Origin: Paenibacillus sp. PK3_47
GTDB lineage: Bacteria > Bacillota > Bacilli > Paenibacillales > Paenibacillaceae
DNA: 64,000 bases
NCBI RefSeq assembly: GCF_023520895.1
Contig: NZ_CP026029.1
Coordinates: forward strand, 5,580,001 to 5,644,000
Direction: 5' to 3'
Shown: in pieces, positions 51,181 through 59,878 of the stretch
Position numbering within the stretch: position 1 is the stretch's first letter
Layout: every line of letters starts with the position of its first letter
Translations under genes and position numbers: made by a program
The notes under the pieces: generated by a model
The model's database searches: none
Seen by the model: only the letters and a program-made list of their open reading frames with translations
Told to the model about the DNA's origin: nothing

Positions 51181-51393
51181 TTATGATCTGACCTCATAAA
51201 ATTGGCAGCTGCCGCGGGAATAATACGTCAAGTCGCTGACCCGGGACTGGATCACAACATCGGTATCGGTGAAACGTACGACGGTAGCGCCGGAATTCAC
51301 CAGGTGATCATCCTGAAAGACACGGACAGGCAGCTTGCGGTCAACGGCCTCCTGCAAATCCCGGTCAGTCAGCAAAGGACGGTTGATGGGCAT
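51181..51393 (-). CDS. Small conserved-looking protein of unknown function
   Basis: 70 residues, soluble, beta-rich by appearance (PVRVFQDDHLVNSGATVVRF, then TDVVIQSRVSDLTYYSRG). The segment fits a small SH3-like or barrel fold. No family was recognised. AAAAGGAGAGTACTTCC precedes the ATG, a strong site. Single gene. Confidence 0.6.
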   Translation of the reverse strand: MPINRPLLTDRDLQEAVDRKLPVRVFQDDHLVNSGATVVRFTDTDVVIQSRVSDLTYYSRGSCQFYEVRS

Positions 51394-51610
51394 GGAAGTA
51401 CTCTCCTTTTGTCATTAAATAAGAGGAAATAAAAATAGTATACCTGCGCAGGTGTGATAAATCCAATACCGGCAGCAGAAACTGTAGAACCGTCACCGGC
51501 CTCACCGTAATTATTTCCACCACAAATCGGAAGTTTGCCTCCTCAAAAAAATCATTCCTCTACTGTACACTAAGTCTTGTAAGAGAAACCTTTGAGAGGG
51601 GTACAGAGGA

Positions 51611-52972
51611 ATGTATAAAGTAAAGAAACTTGCGTTGACACTGGCTTCAATCATGCTCGTCAGCACGCTGGCCGCATGCGGAGGCAACAATAATGCAGGC
51701 AGCAACGCAAACAAAGAGAATGCAGGTAACAACGCAGCAAGCACAAATGCTCCGGCGGCAACTGAAGATGCTGCAGAGCCTGCCGAAAAGGTAGAGCTTT
51801 CATTCTGGACACTCGGCAACGTCAACTATGAAGAGCTGGCGGCTGAGTACACAAAGGAACATCCGAACGTTACGATCAAAATCCAGAACACCGGTGACCA
51901 GACGGCCCACCACAACAACCTGACTACAGCATTGTCGGCAGGTTCCGGCGCACCTGATATTTTCCAGCTTGAAATCGGTTTCATGGAACGTTTTATCAGC
52001 GCACAGGACAAATTCTATAACCTGAACGATCTCGGTGCCAAAGACATTCAGGCGAATTACCTGGACTGGAAATGGAAACAGGCTTCCTCCGTTGACGGCA
52101 GCTTCCAGCTCGGACTTCCGACAGATATCGGGCCTACCGTTGTCTACTACCGTACAGATCTGGTTGAAGCTGCAGGACTGCCGGCAGATCCGGAAGGCTT
52201 CAGCGCAGCCATTGATACCTGGGATAAATTTGCGTCTGTAGCCAAGGCGTACAAAGACAAAACTGGCAAGTACTTCTCCGACTTGACGGACCTGACTTAC
52301 AACGCGCTGCGTGACCAGTCTGCAGATGAAATTTATTTCAGCAAAGCAGACGGCAAGTTCATCGGCGACACTAACCCGCAGGTGAAAAAAGCCTATGACT
52401 TCACAGTAAAAGGGATTCAGGAAGGTTGGATCAGCAACTATCTGCTGTGGTCGCCTGAATGGGGTCAAGGCATGAGCGACGGTTCCTTCGCCGTAGTTAT
52501 GGGGCCTGCATGGATGGCAGGTAATATCAAGAGCAACGCACCGGATTCGTCCGGCAAGTGGAAAATCGCCCAGCTGCCTGAAGGTGCAGGAAACTGGGGA
52601 GGATCTTTCATCACCTTGCCTAAGGAAGGCAAGCATCCCGAAGTGGCCTATGATTTTATCCAATTCCTTGTGAACAAAGACAGCCAGCTGGAATCGTTCA
52701 AAACCAAAGGCCTGATGCCTTCCATTCCTGCACTGTATGAAGACCCTGCTTTCGTTGATTTCAAAGATGATTTCTTTGCCGGACAGCAGACTGCCGTTGA
52801 ATTCGGTAAAGCTGCAAACCGCGTAAAACCGGTATACTACGGACCGCTGCATGACCAGACTGACACGTTCTTCAAGAACGCGCTCAAGAATGTAATCGAG
52901 AAAAAAGCGGACCCTGCCAAAGAGTGGGACGAAGCAGTTAAACAAGCGAAGACCCTGGCAGAACGCAGCTAG
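51611..52972 (+). CDS. Sugar ABC transporter substrate-binding lipoprotein
   Basis: 453 residues, family 1 solute-binding protein. The signal peptide ends in TLAAC (lipobox), followed by an Asn/Ala-rich linker; the mature part begins KVELSFWTLGNVNYEELAAE and includes GLPTDIGPTVVYYRTDLVEA and FAVVMGPAWMAG. AGAGGGGTACAGAGGA precedes the ATG. First gene of the second uptake module, with two permeases, a YesM kinase, another binding-protein-like gene and a YesN regulator downstream. Confidence 0.88.
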   Translation: MYKVKKLALTLASIMLVSTLAACGGNNNAGSNANKENAGNNAASTNAPAATEDAAEPAEKVELSFWTLGNVNYEELAAEYTKEHPNVTIKIQNTGDQTAHHNNLTTALSAGSGAPDIFQLEIGFMERFISAQDKFYNLNDLGAKDIQANYLDWKWKQASSVDGSFQLGLPTDIGPTVVYYRTDLVEAAGLPADPEGFSAAIDTWDKFASVAKAYKDKTGKYFSDLTDLTYNALRDQSADEIYFSKADGKFIGDTNPQVKKAYDFTVKGIQEGWISNYLLWSPEWGQGMSDGSFAVVMGPAWMAGNIKSNAPDSSGKWKIAQLPEGAGNWGGSFITLPKEGKHPEVAYDFIQFLVNKDSQLESFKTKGLMPSIPALYEDPAFVDFKDDFFAGQQTAVEFGKAANRVKPVYYGPLHDQTDTFFKNALKNVIEKKADPAKEWDEAVKQAKTLAERS

Positions 52973-53004
52973 GATCATTCACGAAAGAATGGTATCCCTG
53001 AAAG

Positions 53005-53043
53005 TCCGGATTCATGGAGAGCTTCATTCTCTGTGAATCCGGA
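53005..53043 (+). other. Intercistronic stem-loop between binding protein and permease
   Basis: The perfect 10-bp stem TCCGGATTCA / TGAATCCGGA with an inner GAGA/TCTC stem and no T-run. Confidence 0.6.
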
Positions 53044-53089
53044 TTTCTGGAATTTACAGGAGTTTTCTTATCTTCCCTGGAGGTGTGAC

Positions 53090-54043
53090 ATGGCACAGCC
53101 CGTAATTACGAGTCCGCATGCCGAGAGCAAACGCCCATTTTTAACTGAACAAAGACGGAGCCGCATCACTGCATATACCTTCATTTCCCCGTTCTTTATT
53201 CTGTTCTCGATATTCGGACTGTACCCGATATTCTTTACCTTCTATTTATCCTTCTTCAAGTGGGATGCCCTTAATCCGATGAAGTTCGTCGGTATGAAAA
53301 ACTACGAGCTCGTAACGAGTGATCCGACGTTCTGGATTTCCTTCTCCAATACGCTGATCATGGGGCTTATGGGCACGCTGCCGCAGGTGCTTCTGGCATT
53401 GCTGCTGGCGGTTCTGCTGCACTCTGGAATGACCAAATTCAAAAAGACCTTCCGCATTCTGTATTTCATGCCCAACATCACCTCCATCGTTGCTGTAACG
53501 CTCGTCTTCAGTACACTTTTCGGCAACAACGGGATGATCAACTGGATGCTGAACGGACTGGGACTCGACAGTATGGCGTTTAACTCCGGCTGGTGGGGAG
53601 TAAAAATTGCAATTTCCACAATGGTGATGTGGCGCTGGACGGGCTACAATGCAATCATTTTCCTCTCAGGCCTGCAAAGTATTCCGATGGATCTGTACGA
53701 ATCTGCGCGGATTGACGGGGCGAACAGAAGACAACAGCTCTTCTCCATCACTCTGCCGCTGCTTAAACCGTTCATTATTTTCGTATCCCTGCAGTCGACG
53801 ATCGGTGCCCTTCAGCTCTTTACAGAGCCTTATGTATTCCTCGGTCAAGCGGGAACAGGTTCCACCCGTCAGGAAGGGATCACTATGGTTACCTATCTTT
53901 ACAGCGAAGCTTTCCGCAACGGATTCTTCGGTACAGCGGCAGCTACGGCAGTCCTGCTGTTCCTCGTTACAATTCTATTCTCCATCCTTAATATGCTGAT
54001 TTCCAGAGGCACAGGCGGAGACACTGGGAGGAAAAAAGCGTGA
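53090..54043 (+). CDS. Sugar ABC transporter permease (MalF type)
   Basis: A 317-residue, six-helix CUT1 permease; the EAA loop is DLYESARIDGANRRQQLFSI. ATG 53090 is chosen because CCTGGAGGTGTGAC lies upstream; the frame is open to 53033 inside the stem-loop region. The C-terminal Arg/Gly/Lys tail overlaps the next gene by 4 bases (GTGA). Confidence 0.9.
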   Translation: MAQPVITSPHAESKRPFLTEQRRSRITAYTFISPFFILFSIFGLYPIFFTFYLSFFKWDALNPMKFVGMKNYELVTSDPTFWISFSNTLIMGLMGTLPQVLLALLLAVLLHSGMTKFKKTFRILYFMPNITSIVAVTLVFSTLFGNNGMINWMLNGLGLDSMAFNSGWWGVKIAISTMVMWRWTGYNAIIFLSGLQSIPMDLYESARIDGANRRQQLFSITLPLLKPFIIFVSLQSTIGALQLFTEPYVFLGQAGTGSTRQEGITMVTYLYSEAFRNGFFGTAAATAVLLFLVTILFSILNMLISRGTGGDTGRKKA

Positions 54044-54903
54044 GTACACTGCGTATGTTCAGAAAAAAACCGGATGATCTCGGCTTCTTCGGCAAATTGG
54101 GCTTTTATTTCCTGCTGATTCTCGGCGCGCTGATCTCTGTCTTTCCGTTCTATTGGATGTTTGTAGTCGGCACGAATGACAAGGGGGCTGTGTTTCATGT
54201 GCCGCCGCTGCTGACGGTAGGGGACCAGTTCTTCGATAATTTCAAGCGGGTGCTGGAAAAAGCGGACTTCTTCCAGGCGCTCGGCAACTCGCTGTTTGTA
54301 TCTTCAATGGTAACGGTATCGGTTGTGTTCTTCTGCACACTGGCCGGTTATGCTTTTGCCAAATATGAGTTTCCGCTCAAAAATATGCTGTTCGTGTTCG
54401 TTATCGCAACACTGATCGTCCCGCAGCAGCTGGGTGTACTGCCGACTTACGTAATTATGGCCAAACTGCACTGGATCGACAGCTACAAGGCGCTGATTGT
54501 GCCGGCGATGGTGAATGCCTTCGGGATTTTCTGGATGCGCCAGTACATCTCCTCCGCTGTGCCGACAGAGCTGATTGAAGCGGGACGCATTGACGGCGGC
54601 GGACATTTCCGGATCTTCTGGAATATTGCCGTTCCGGTAATCACTCCGGCCATGGCGACGCTTGGCATCCTGAACTTTATGACGGTATGGAATGATTTCT
54701 TCTGGCCGCTTGTTGTCCTGAAGAACAAGGAACATTATACGATTCAAATCGCCCTGCAGCAGCTGTTCACTACACGCGACGGGCTGGATTACGGCATGAT
54801 CATGTCAGCGACCTTTACGGCTACACTGCCGCTGCTGATCGTCTTCCTGCTGTTCAGCCGCTGGGTTATTGCCGGACTTACCTCAGGCGCAATTAAAAGC
54901 TGA
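54040..54903 (+). CDS. Sugar ABC transporter permease (MalG type)
   Basis: A 287-residue partner permease with six helices and the EAA loop ELIEAGRIDGGGHFRIFWNI. The GTG start at 54040 overlaps the stop of the previous gene, so the two are translated together. It ends GLTSGAIKS, typical for MalG proteins. The kinase gene follows after 85 bases. Confidence 0.9.
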   Translation: MSTLRMFRKKPDDLGFFGKLGFYFLLILGALISVFPFYWMFVVGTNDKGAVFHVPPLLTVGDQFFDNFKRVLEKADFFQALGNSLFVSSMVTVSVVFFCTLAGYAFAKYEFPLKNMLFVFVIATLIVPQQLGVLPTYVIMAKLHWIDSYKALIVPAMVNAFGIFWMRQYISSAVPTELIEAGRIDGGGHFRIFWNIAVPVITPAMATLGILNFMTVWNDFFWPLVVLKNKEHYTIQIALQQLFTTRDGLDYGMIMSATFTATLPLLIVFLLFSRWVIAGLTSGAIKS

Positions 54904-54988
54904 CACAGTTTTTTATGATTAACAAGGAAACAGGAAGTCCCTTGAAGAATAATAATGGGCAGAGACAGCAGGAGGAAGGGAAGGAACT

Positions 54989-56713
54989 ATGAAGCTCCGC
55001 CGTAAAATTTTGTTCGCTATTATTCTTCTTGTGTTCATTCCCGTAATCGTGATGGGCATAGTTACATATGTGAATTTCTCCAATGCCATGGAGAAGAAAT
55101 CAAGCAATTTCTATTGGATCTCCCTTCTGGAGACAGACCGCAAGCTCAAATTTGCCCTCAGCGAAATTTCGAATATTACCAATTCGGCGATTATTCAGCC
55201 CAAAATCCAGGAACCGCTCAAGCAGCGGGATTTTGTACTGACCTATGACATCAAGCAGGACATTAATAACCTGCTGATCAATCATCCAATGATCACTTCG
55301 TTCAGCCTGTACGGCAAGGACCGGCTGCTCTATCAGTATAACGCTCCGATGTCCTTCAGTGAGATGACCCACCAGAACTGGTACCGTGCTATGGAAGAGG
55401 CGGAAGGCCGGCCGGTATGGTCCGGGCCCGGAGAGAACGGTTCAGAAAATTCCGGCAATCCCGTGCTGGTGCATGCCAGGGTCATCAAGGATTCTTTTTC
55501 ACTGGAGGATATCGGTTATCTGGTCGTCTACGTCAAGCCTGATCTGCTGGACCAGATCTTCTGGGAAGCAGCCACGCTGAAGAAAGGCGATATTCTGCTG
55601 GTCAATAAGCAGGGGAATATCGTATTTAACAAATCCGGCGAGCATATCGGGCAGCTGACCCGTTTTCCTTTTCTGGAGGAAGGGTATGCCAAGGCTCAGG
55701 ACTATTACATCGACAATTATCAAGGGGAGAAATCATTGATTACTTTCCTTCCTTCCCATAATCCCGAATGGAGTCTGGTAGCGATCACGCCCATGAACCT
55801 GATCTCCTCGGAGTCGGATTCCATCCGCAATCTGGCTATTATTTTGTCCACAGTATCTTTGCTGTCCGCCTTCCTGTTTGACCGCTATTTCATCCGCAGG
55901 CTTGTGCGCAGCATCAACAGTGCGGTCAACGGCATGAAGCGGGTCAAGCAGGGAATCTACACTCCCATTACGATTCCTTTGCGCTCGGATGATGAAAGCG
56001 ATCATCTGATCGACGGCTTCAACCGGATGAGCGCGCAGATCAGCGAGCTGATTGAGCAGGTGCAGACCGAGCAGGGCCGCAAGAAGGAGGCGGAGATGCA
56101 GGCGCTGATGGCGCAGATCAACCCGCATTTTATATACAATTCGCTCGAATCCATCAACTCGATGGCTGTGCTGGCGGGGAACAGGGATATCAGCAAAATG
56201 GTTGTATCGCTCGGCAGGCTGCTGCGGATCAGTATCAGCCAGAACCAGGAGCTTATCCCGCTGCAGATGGAGTTTGAGCATGTCCGGCATTATCTTGATA
56301 TCCAGAAATTCCGTTTTGAAGACAAATTCTCGTACCGGATTGATCTGCCTGACCCGCTTAAGCACGTCATGACCCAGAAGCTGATCGTACAGCCTATTGT
56401 CGAAAACGCTTTATATCATGCCATTGAGCAGATGGAAGAGCACGGAAATATAACAATCAGCGCGCATGAGACAGGAAAGGATATTATTATCATCGTGAAA
56501 GACAACGGCCCGGGCTTTGATCTGCCTACACTAATGAGCTTATGGAACAACGAGCACAGCAATCCCAAAAAGTACAGCGACAGCGGCGTTGGACTGAAGA
56601 ACGTGCATGAGCGGCTGAATATCCGGTTCGGCAATCCCTATGGCATCCTAGTATGCTCCTCCCCTGGCTTCGGTTCTACAATCTGTATCCGTATTCCGAG
56701 AATCCAGCCATGA
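54989..56713 (+). CDS. Sensor histidine kinase, YesM family
   Basis: 574 residues. Helices near 7-27 and 285-305 bracket an extracellular sensor domain (dCACHE-like, with VNKQGNIVFNKSGEHIGQ). HAMP leads to the His_kinase motif AQINPHFIYNSLESI (His380), followed by VENALYHAIEQ and DNGPGFDL of the ATPase domain. AGGAGGAAGGGAAGGAACT precedes the ATG. It is in the same operon as the importer, unlike the first module where kinase and importer are divergent. Confidence 0.9.
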   Translation: MKLRRKILFAIILLVFIPVIVMGIVTYVNFSNAMEKKSSNFYWISLLETDRKLKFALSEISNITNSAIIQPKIQEPLKQRDFVLTYDIKQDINNLLINHPMITSFSLYGKDRLLYQYNAPMSFSEMTHQNWYRAMEEAEGRPVWSGPGENGSENSGNPVLVHARVIKDSFSLEDIGYLVVYVKPDLLDQIFWEAATLKKGDILLVNKQGNIVFNKSGEHIGQLTRFPFLEEGYAKAQDYYIDNYQGEKSLITFLPSHNPEWSLVAITPMNLISSESDSIRNLAIILSTVSLLSAFLFDRYFIRRLVRSINSAVNGMKRVKQGIYTPITIPLRSDDESDHLIDGFNRMSAQISELIEQVQTEQGRKKEAEMQALMAQINPHFIYNSLESINSMAVLAGNRDISKMVVSLGRLLRISISQNQELIPLQMEFEHVRHYLDIQKFRFEDKFSYRIDLPDPLKHVMTQKLIVQPIVENALYHAIEQMEEHGNITISAHETGKDIIIIVKDNGPGFDLPTLMSLWNNEHSNPKKYSDSGVGLKNVHERLNIRFGNPYGILVCSSPGFGSTICIRIPRIQP

Positions 56714-56751
56714 ACATAAACAGACACGGGATGAAAGGGAGGCGGGCAGCC

Positions 56752-58098
56752 GTGAGATGGGTGATGAAATGGGGCTGGATTCTGCTCTATATCCTGCTGA
56801 TGGCCGGGGCGGTATTGTTCATAAACTTCGGCTACAGGGAGCCGATAGAAGATAATTCCCCCGAGAAAATCACATTGACCTTCCGCCACTTCTGGATCAA
56901 GGAGCATGACCGGCCGCTGCTGGCGATTTATGAAGAGGTGGTTCAGGAATACCAGAAGGACCATCCCAATGTCAAAGTGAATTTCGAAGGGCTTGACCAG
57001 ACCATTCACCGGGAGCAGAAGCTGAAGAACGAGATGGTGACCGGTACGCCGCCGGATATGTTTGTGCTTTTCGGCGGTGCAGAGATTGAGCCGTATGTAC
57101 GGTCCAACAGGCTGATGGATCTGACCGATTTTGTCATGGAGAACGGTCTCAGGAACCAGTTCAGCGATCTGCATCTGTGGACCTTTGATAATCATATTTA
57201 CGGACTGCCGATTGAAGGGAACGCCGAGCCGCTCTATTTTAACAAAACACTGTTCAACAAACTGGGGATCAAGATTCCCGAAACGGTAGATGAACTGGAC
57301 TCAGCGGTCCGGAAACTGAAAAATGCAGGGGTTATTCCCTTTGCTCTCGGCAATGAGGACCGCTGGCCAGCGCTGATTTTTGCCCATTATCTGATGGACC
57401 GGTACGCCGGACCTGAACTGATCCAGAAGCTGGTTACCGGCGAAGATCACGCTACTTTTCAGAATACAGCCTATTCGCAGGCGTTCCGGCATCTGGAAAA
57501 GTGGATAGGGGAAGGGGCCTTCAGCCCGTCCTCCAACGATTTGTCGCCGGAAAATGCGGTGAAGCTGTTCACCAGCGGCCAGGCAGCCATGTATCTCAAC
57601 GGCAACTGGGATATTAATTTGTTCTCCGGTAACGAAGCACCTCCCGGTTTTCAGAATGAGGTGGGGGTCATTCCGTTCCCTGCACTTGCCAAAGGGACAG
57701 AGCCTTCCATCGCGGGCGGATATACGATCGGAATCGGACTATCCTCGAGCCTGACCGGTGCCAAACGTGAAGCGGCGCTGGAGCTGATGAAGGCCTTTTA
57801 TACGAAAGAAATTCAGACAAGGATTGTGTATGAAGGATTGAGAATCCCTTCCATGCGGATTGCCTTTGATCCGGAGAAGACCGGACCGGTATTTGCACAG
57901 GTTATGGAGATCATGGACAAGAACAAGCAGAGCTTCGTGCCATATGACAATCTGCTGTCTCCTGAAGTCAAAAAAACCTTCCTTACTGTCATTGAAAATA
58001 TGATTGACGGAGGGATAAATGGGGATGAGGCGCTGAAGGAGCTGCAGACTTCCTCACAGCAGTACTGGAATCTGATCCAAAGCTCGGCAGTTCAATAA
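56752..58098 (+). CDS. Membrane-anchored solute-binding protein next to the kinase
   Basis: 448 residues. Instead of a lipobox it starts with one transmembrane helix (MKWGWILLYILLMAGAVLFI) and no Cys, then a full family 1 binding-protein domain: KITLTFRHFWIKEHDRPLLA, YGLPIEGNAEPLYFNKTLF and AAMYLNGNWDINLF. GTG 56752 is preferred because GGGAGGCGGGCAGCC precedes it; an ATG at 56710 overlapping the kinase stop (ATGA) is the alternative. Placed between kinase and regulator genes, it is more likely a ligand sensor for the kinase than a second transport component; that is inference. Confidence 0.82.
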   Translation: MRWVMKWGWILLYILLMAGAVLFINFGYREPIEDNSPEKITLTFRHFWIKEHDRPLLAIYEEVVQEYQKDHPNVKVNFEGLDQTIHREQKLKNEMVTGTPPDMFVLFGGAEIEPYVRSNRLMDLTDFVMENGLRNQFSDLHLWTFDNHIYGLPIEGNAEPLYFNKTLFNKLGIKIPETVDELDSAVRKLKNAGVIPFALGNEDRWPALIFAHYLMDRYAGPELIQKLVTGEDHATFQNTAYSQAFRHLEKWIGEGAFSPSSNDLSPENAVKLFTSGQAAMYLNGNWDINLFSGNEAPPGFQNEVGVIPFPALAKGTEPSIAGGYTIGIGLSSSLTGAKREAALELMKAFYTKEIQTRIVYEGLRIPSMRIAFDPEKTGPVFAQVMEIMDKNKQSFVPYDNLLSPEVKKTFLTVIENMIDGGINGDEALKELQTSSQQYWNLIQSSAVQ

Positions 58099-58118
58099 TT
58101 CTTGGGGGTGTGGGGGCA

Positions 58119-59717
58119 ATGAGTGCACGGCAAGAGAGATACAAAGTACTGCTGGTGGATGATGAGCCGATTATTCTGCGCAGCCTGAAGGTGGCGATTC
58201 CGTGGGAAGAGCTGGGGCTTACCATAGCGGGAGAAGCAAAGAACGGAGAGGCTGCCCTGCGGCTGATTGACGAAATTTCACCGCAGATCGTGATCAGTGA
58301 CATCCGCATGCCGGTGATCGACGGAATTGCCCTGATGAAAGAGGTGCTTCCGCGCAGCTCCAAGCTGATCTTCATCTTCATCAGCGGCTACGGCGAATTT
58401 GAATATGCCCGGGATGCGCTGCGGCTGGGTGCTTTTGACTATCTGCTGAAGCCGATCGACCATGATGAACTGACGGAAATGCTCAGCAGGGCGAAGCAGA
58501 AGCTCGATTGGCAGAAGGAAAACGAACAGCTTATGCATTCGGTGCAGATGCTGTCGACACTGGCCCGGGAGCGGATGTTTGCCGAATTTACCCTGGGCAA
58601 TCCGCGTCCGCTGCAGCATCTGAAATGGCTGGAGAACAGCGAGCTGGACGGCGAATATTTCATGGCGGTGGTCCGGCTGGACGATTACGCTGCCCTGACG
58701 GCCAAATGGAGCGCCGAGGAGAAGCATCTCTGGCTGTTCGCGGTCCGGAATATCCTGGAGGAATGGTCTCTGGATAACGGGGCGCTGTCTGTCTTCCCGT
58801 TCTACAACGGGGAGTGGGTGCTGCTGTTCCCGGGAAGCCTCAGTGTGGGCAAACGTGAGCTGGGAGAACAGCTGATTGCCGGGATCAAAAGATATTCCAA
58901 ACTGTCCTGCTCTGTTGGCATCAGCCGCAGTACGCAGGGGATTGACCAGCTCAGCACCGTTTACCCGCTGGCCGCCAAAGCGCTGTTTCAGCGGTTTTAC
59001 TCCGGTCAGGCCGGCGTATTTATTGAAGAGGAGACGGCCGGAATTCCGGAGCGCGAGGTAAAATATCCGAAAGAGCTGGAAATTTCGCTGATTGAGAGCA
59101 TCCGCACGCTGAATATGGAACGGATGCTGGTGCTTTTTGATGAAATGGCCTGCTTCATCGAAGCACAGGCGCTCCCGAGGGAGCTTGCCCAGCGGATTAT
59201 CATTGAAATGATTGTAGTGCTCTACAGGCAGTTCGAGGACCTGAATATGCAGCCGGACCTGACGCTGGAAGGCCTGCTGGGCAGGCTACAAGGGCTAAGC
59301 ACACTGGATCATGTCATTGACCTCCTGAAGCGGGAATTCCGTGAATGGATGCAGCGCAGCAATAAGACCTTAGCCCGCGAAGACGGCCGGAGTGCCGTGG
59401 ATAAAGCGAAACGCTATATTGAAGCCAACTATCATAAAGACCTCAGCATTGAGGAAGTGGCCGAGGTGGCCGGCCTCAGCATCAGCCATTTCTGCACCTT
59501 GTTCAAGCAGGTCTCAGGCTATACGTTCCTGGAATTTGTGACCTGCTGCCGGATGGAAAAGGCCAAGGATATTCTGCAGAACAGCCCGGTGAAGGTGTAC
59601 CAGGTGGCACCGCTGGTAGGCTACCAGGACCCGAAATATTTTACCCAGGTGTTCAAGAAGGCGACCGGCAGAACCCCGAGCGAATACCGCGAGGAGCATT
59701 CGAGGCAGGCGAAATAG
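58119..59717 (+). CDS. AraC-type two-component response regulator (YesN family)
   Basis: 532 residues. Receiver domain with Asp14-Asp15, phospho-acceptor Asp61 in VISDIRMPVIDG and Lys in YLLKPIDHDEL. A large middle region precedes a C-terminal AraC domain: HKDLSIEEVAEVAGLSISHF and VAPLVGYQDPKYFTQVFKKA with GRTPSEYREEH. ATG 58119 follows GGGGGTGTGGGGGCA; GTG 58110 lies inside that G-rich stretch. Last gene of the second module. Confidence 0.9.
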   Translation: MSARQERYKVLLVDDEPIILRSLKVAIPWEELGLTIAGEAKNGEAALRLIDEISPQIVISDIRMPVIDGIALMKEVLPRSSKLIFIFISGYGEFEYARDALRLGAFDYLLKPIDHDELTEMLSRAKQKLDWQKENEQLMHSVQMLSTLARERMFAEFTLGNPRPLQHLKWLENSELDGEYFMAVVRLDDYAALTAKWSAEEKHLWLFAVRNILEEWSLDNGALSVFPFYNGEWVLLFPGSLSVGKRELGEQLIAGIKRYSKLSCSVGISRSTQGIDQLSTVYPLAAKALFQRFYSGQAGVFIEEETAGIPEREVKYPKELEISLIESIRTLNMERMLVLFDEMACFIEAQALPRELAQRIIIEMIVVLYRQFEDLNMQPDLTLEGLLGRLQGLSTLDHVIDLLKREFREWMQRSNKTLAREDGRSAVDKAKRYIEANYHKDLSIEEVAEVAGLSISHFCTLFKQVSGYTFLEFVTCCRMEKAKDILQNSPVKVYQVAPLVGYQDPKYFTQVFKKATGRTPSEYREEHSRQAK

Positions 59718-59796
59718 GGGTTGACGGCACGGGGTACATGGGGCACACGGGCAAACGAGGTACACGGAGCACAGACGGAGCACACGTAGAGCAGAC

Positions 59797-59832
59797 GGGA
59801 CACACGGGACACACGGGACACACGGGACACAC
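59797..59832. repeat. Tandem 9-bp repeat GGGACACAC
   Basis: Four exact copies end to end, preceded (59738-59796) by degenerate relatives such as GAGCACAGACGGAGCACACG. The last copy merges into the terminator stem. It lies just after the regulator stop codon and is not coding on the plus strand. Confidence 0.8.
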
Positions 59833-59855
59833 GGAGGAAATCCGTGTGTTTTTTG
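59827..59855 (+). terminator. Terminator of the second sugar module
   Basis: The stem CACACGGA / TCCGTGTG with a 5-base loop is followed by six T. One arm is built from the 9-bp repeat. Confidence 0.8.
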
Positions 59856-59878
59856 TTTTGGATTTAGCCCGCAGAGGT

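Noticed and set aside
51800..52978. A 392-codon open frame on the minus strand
   Set aside because: Antisense to a clear sugar-binding protein with lipobox; composition is that of a shadow frame.
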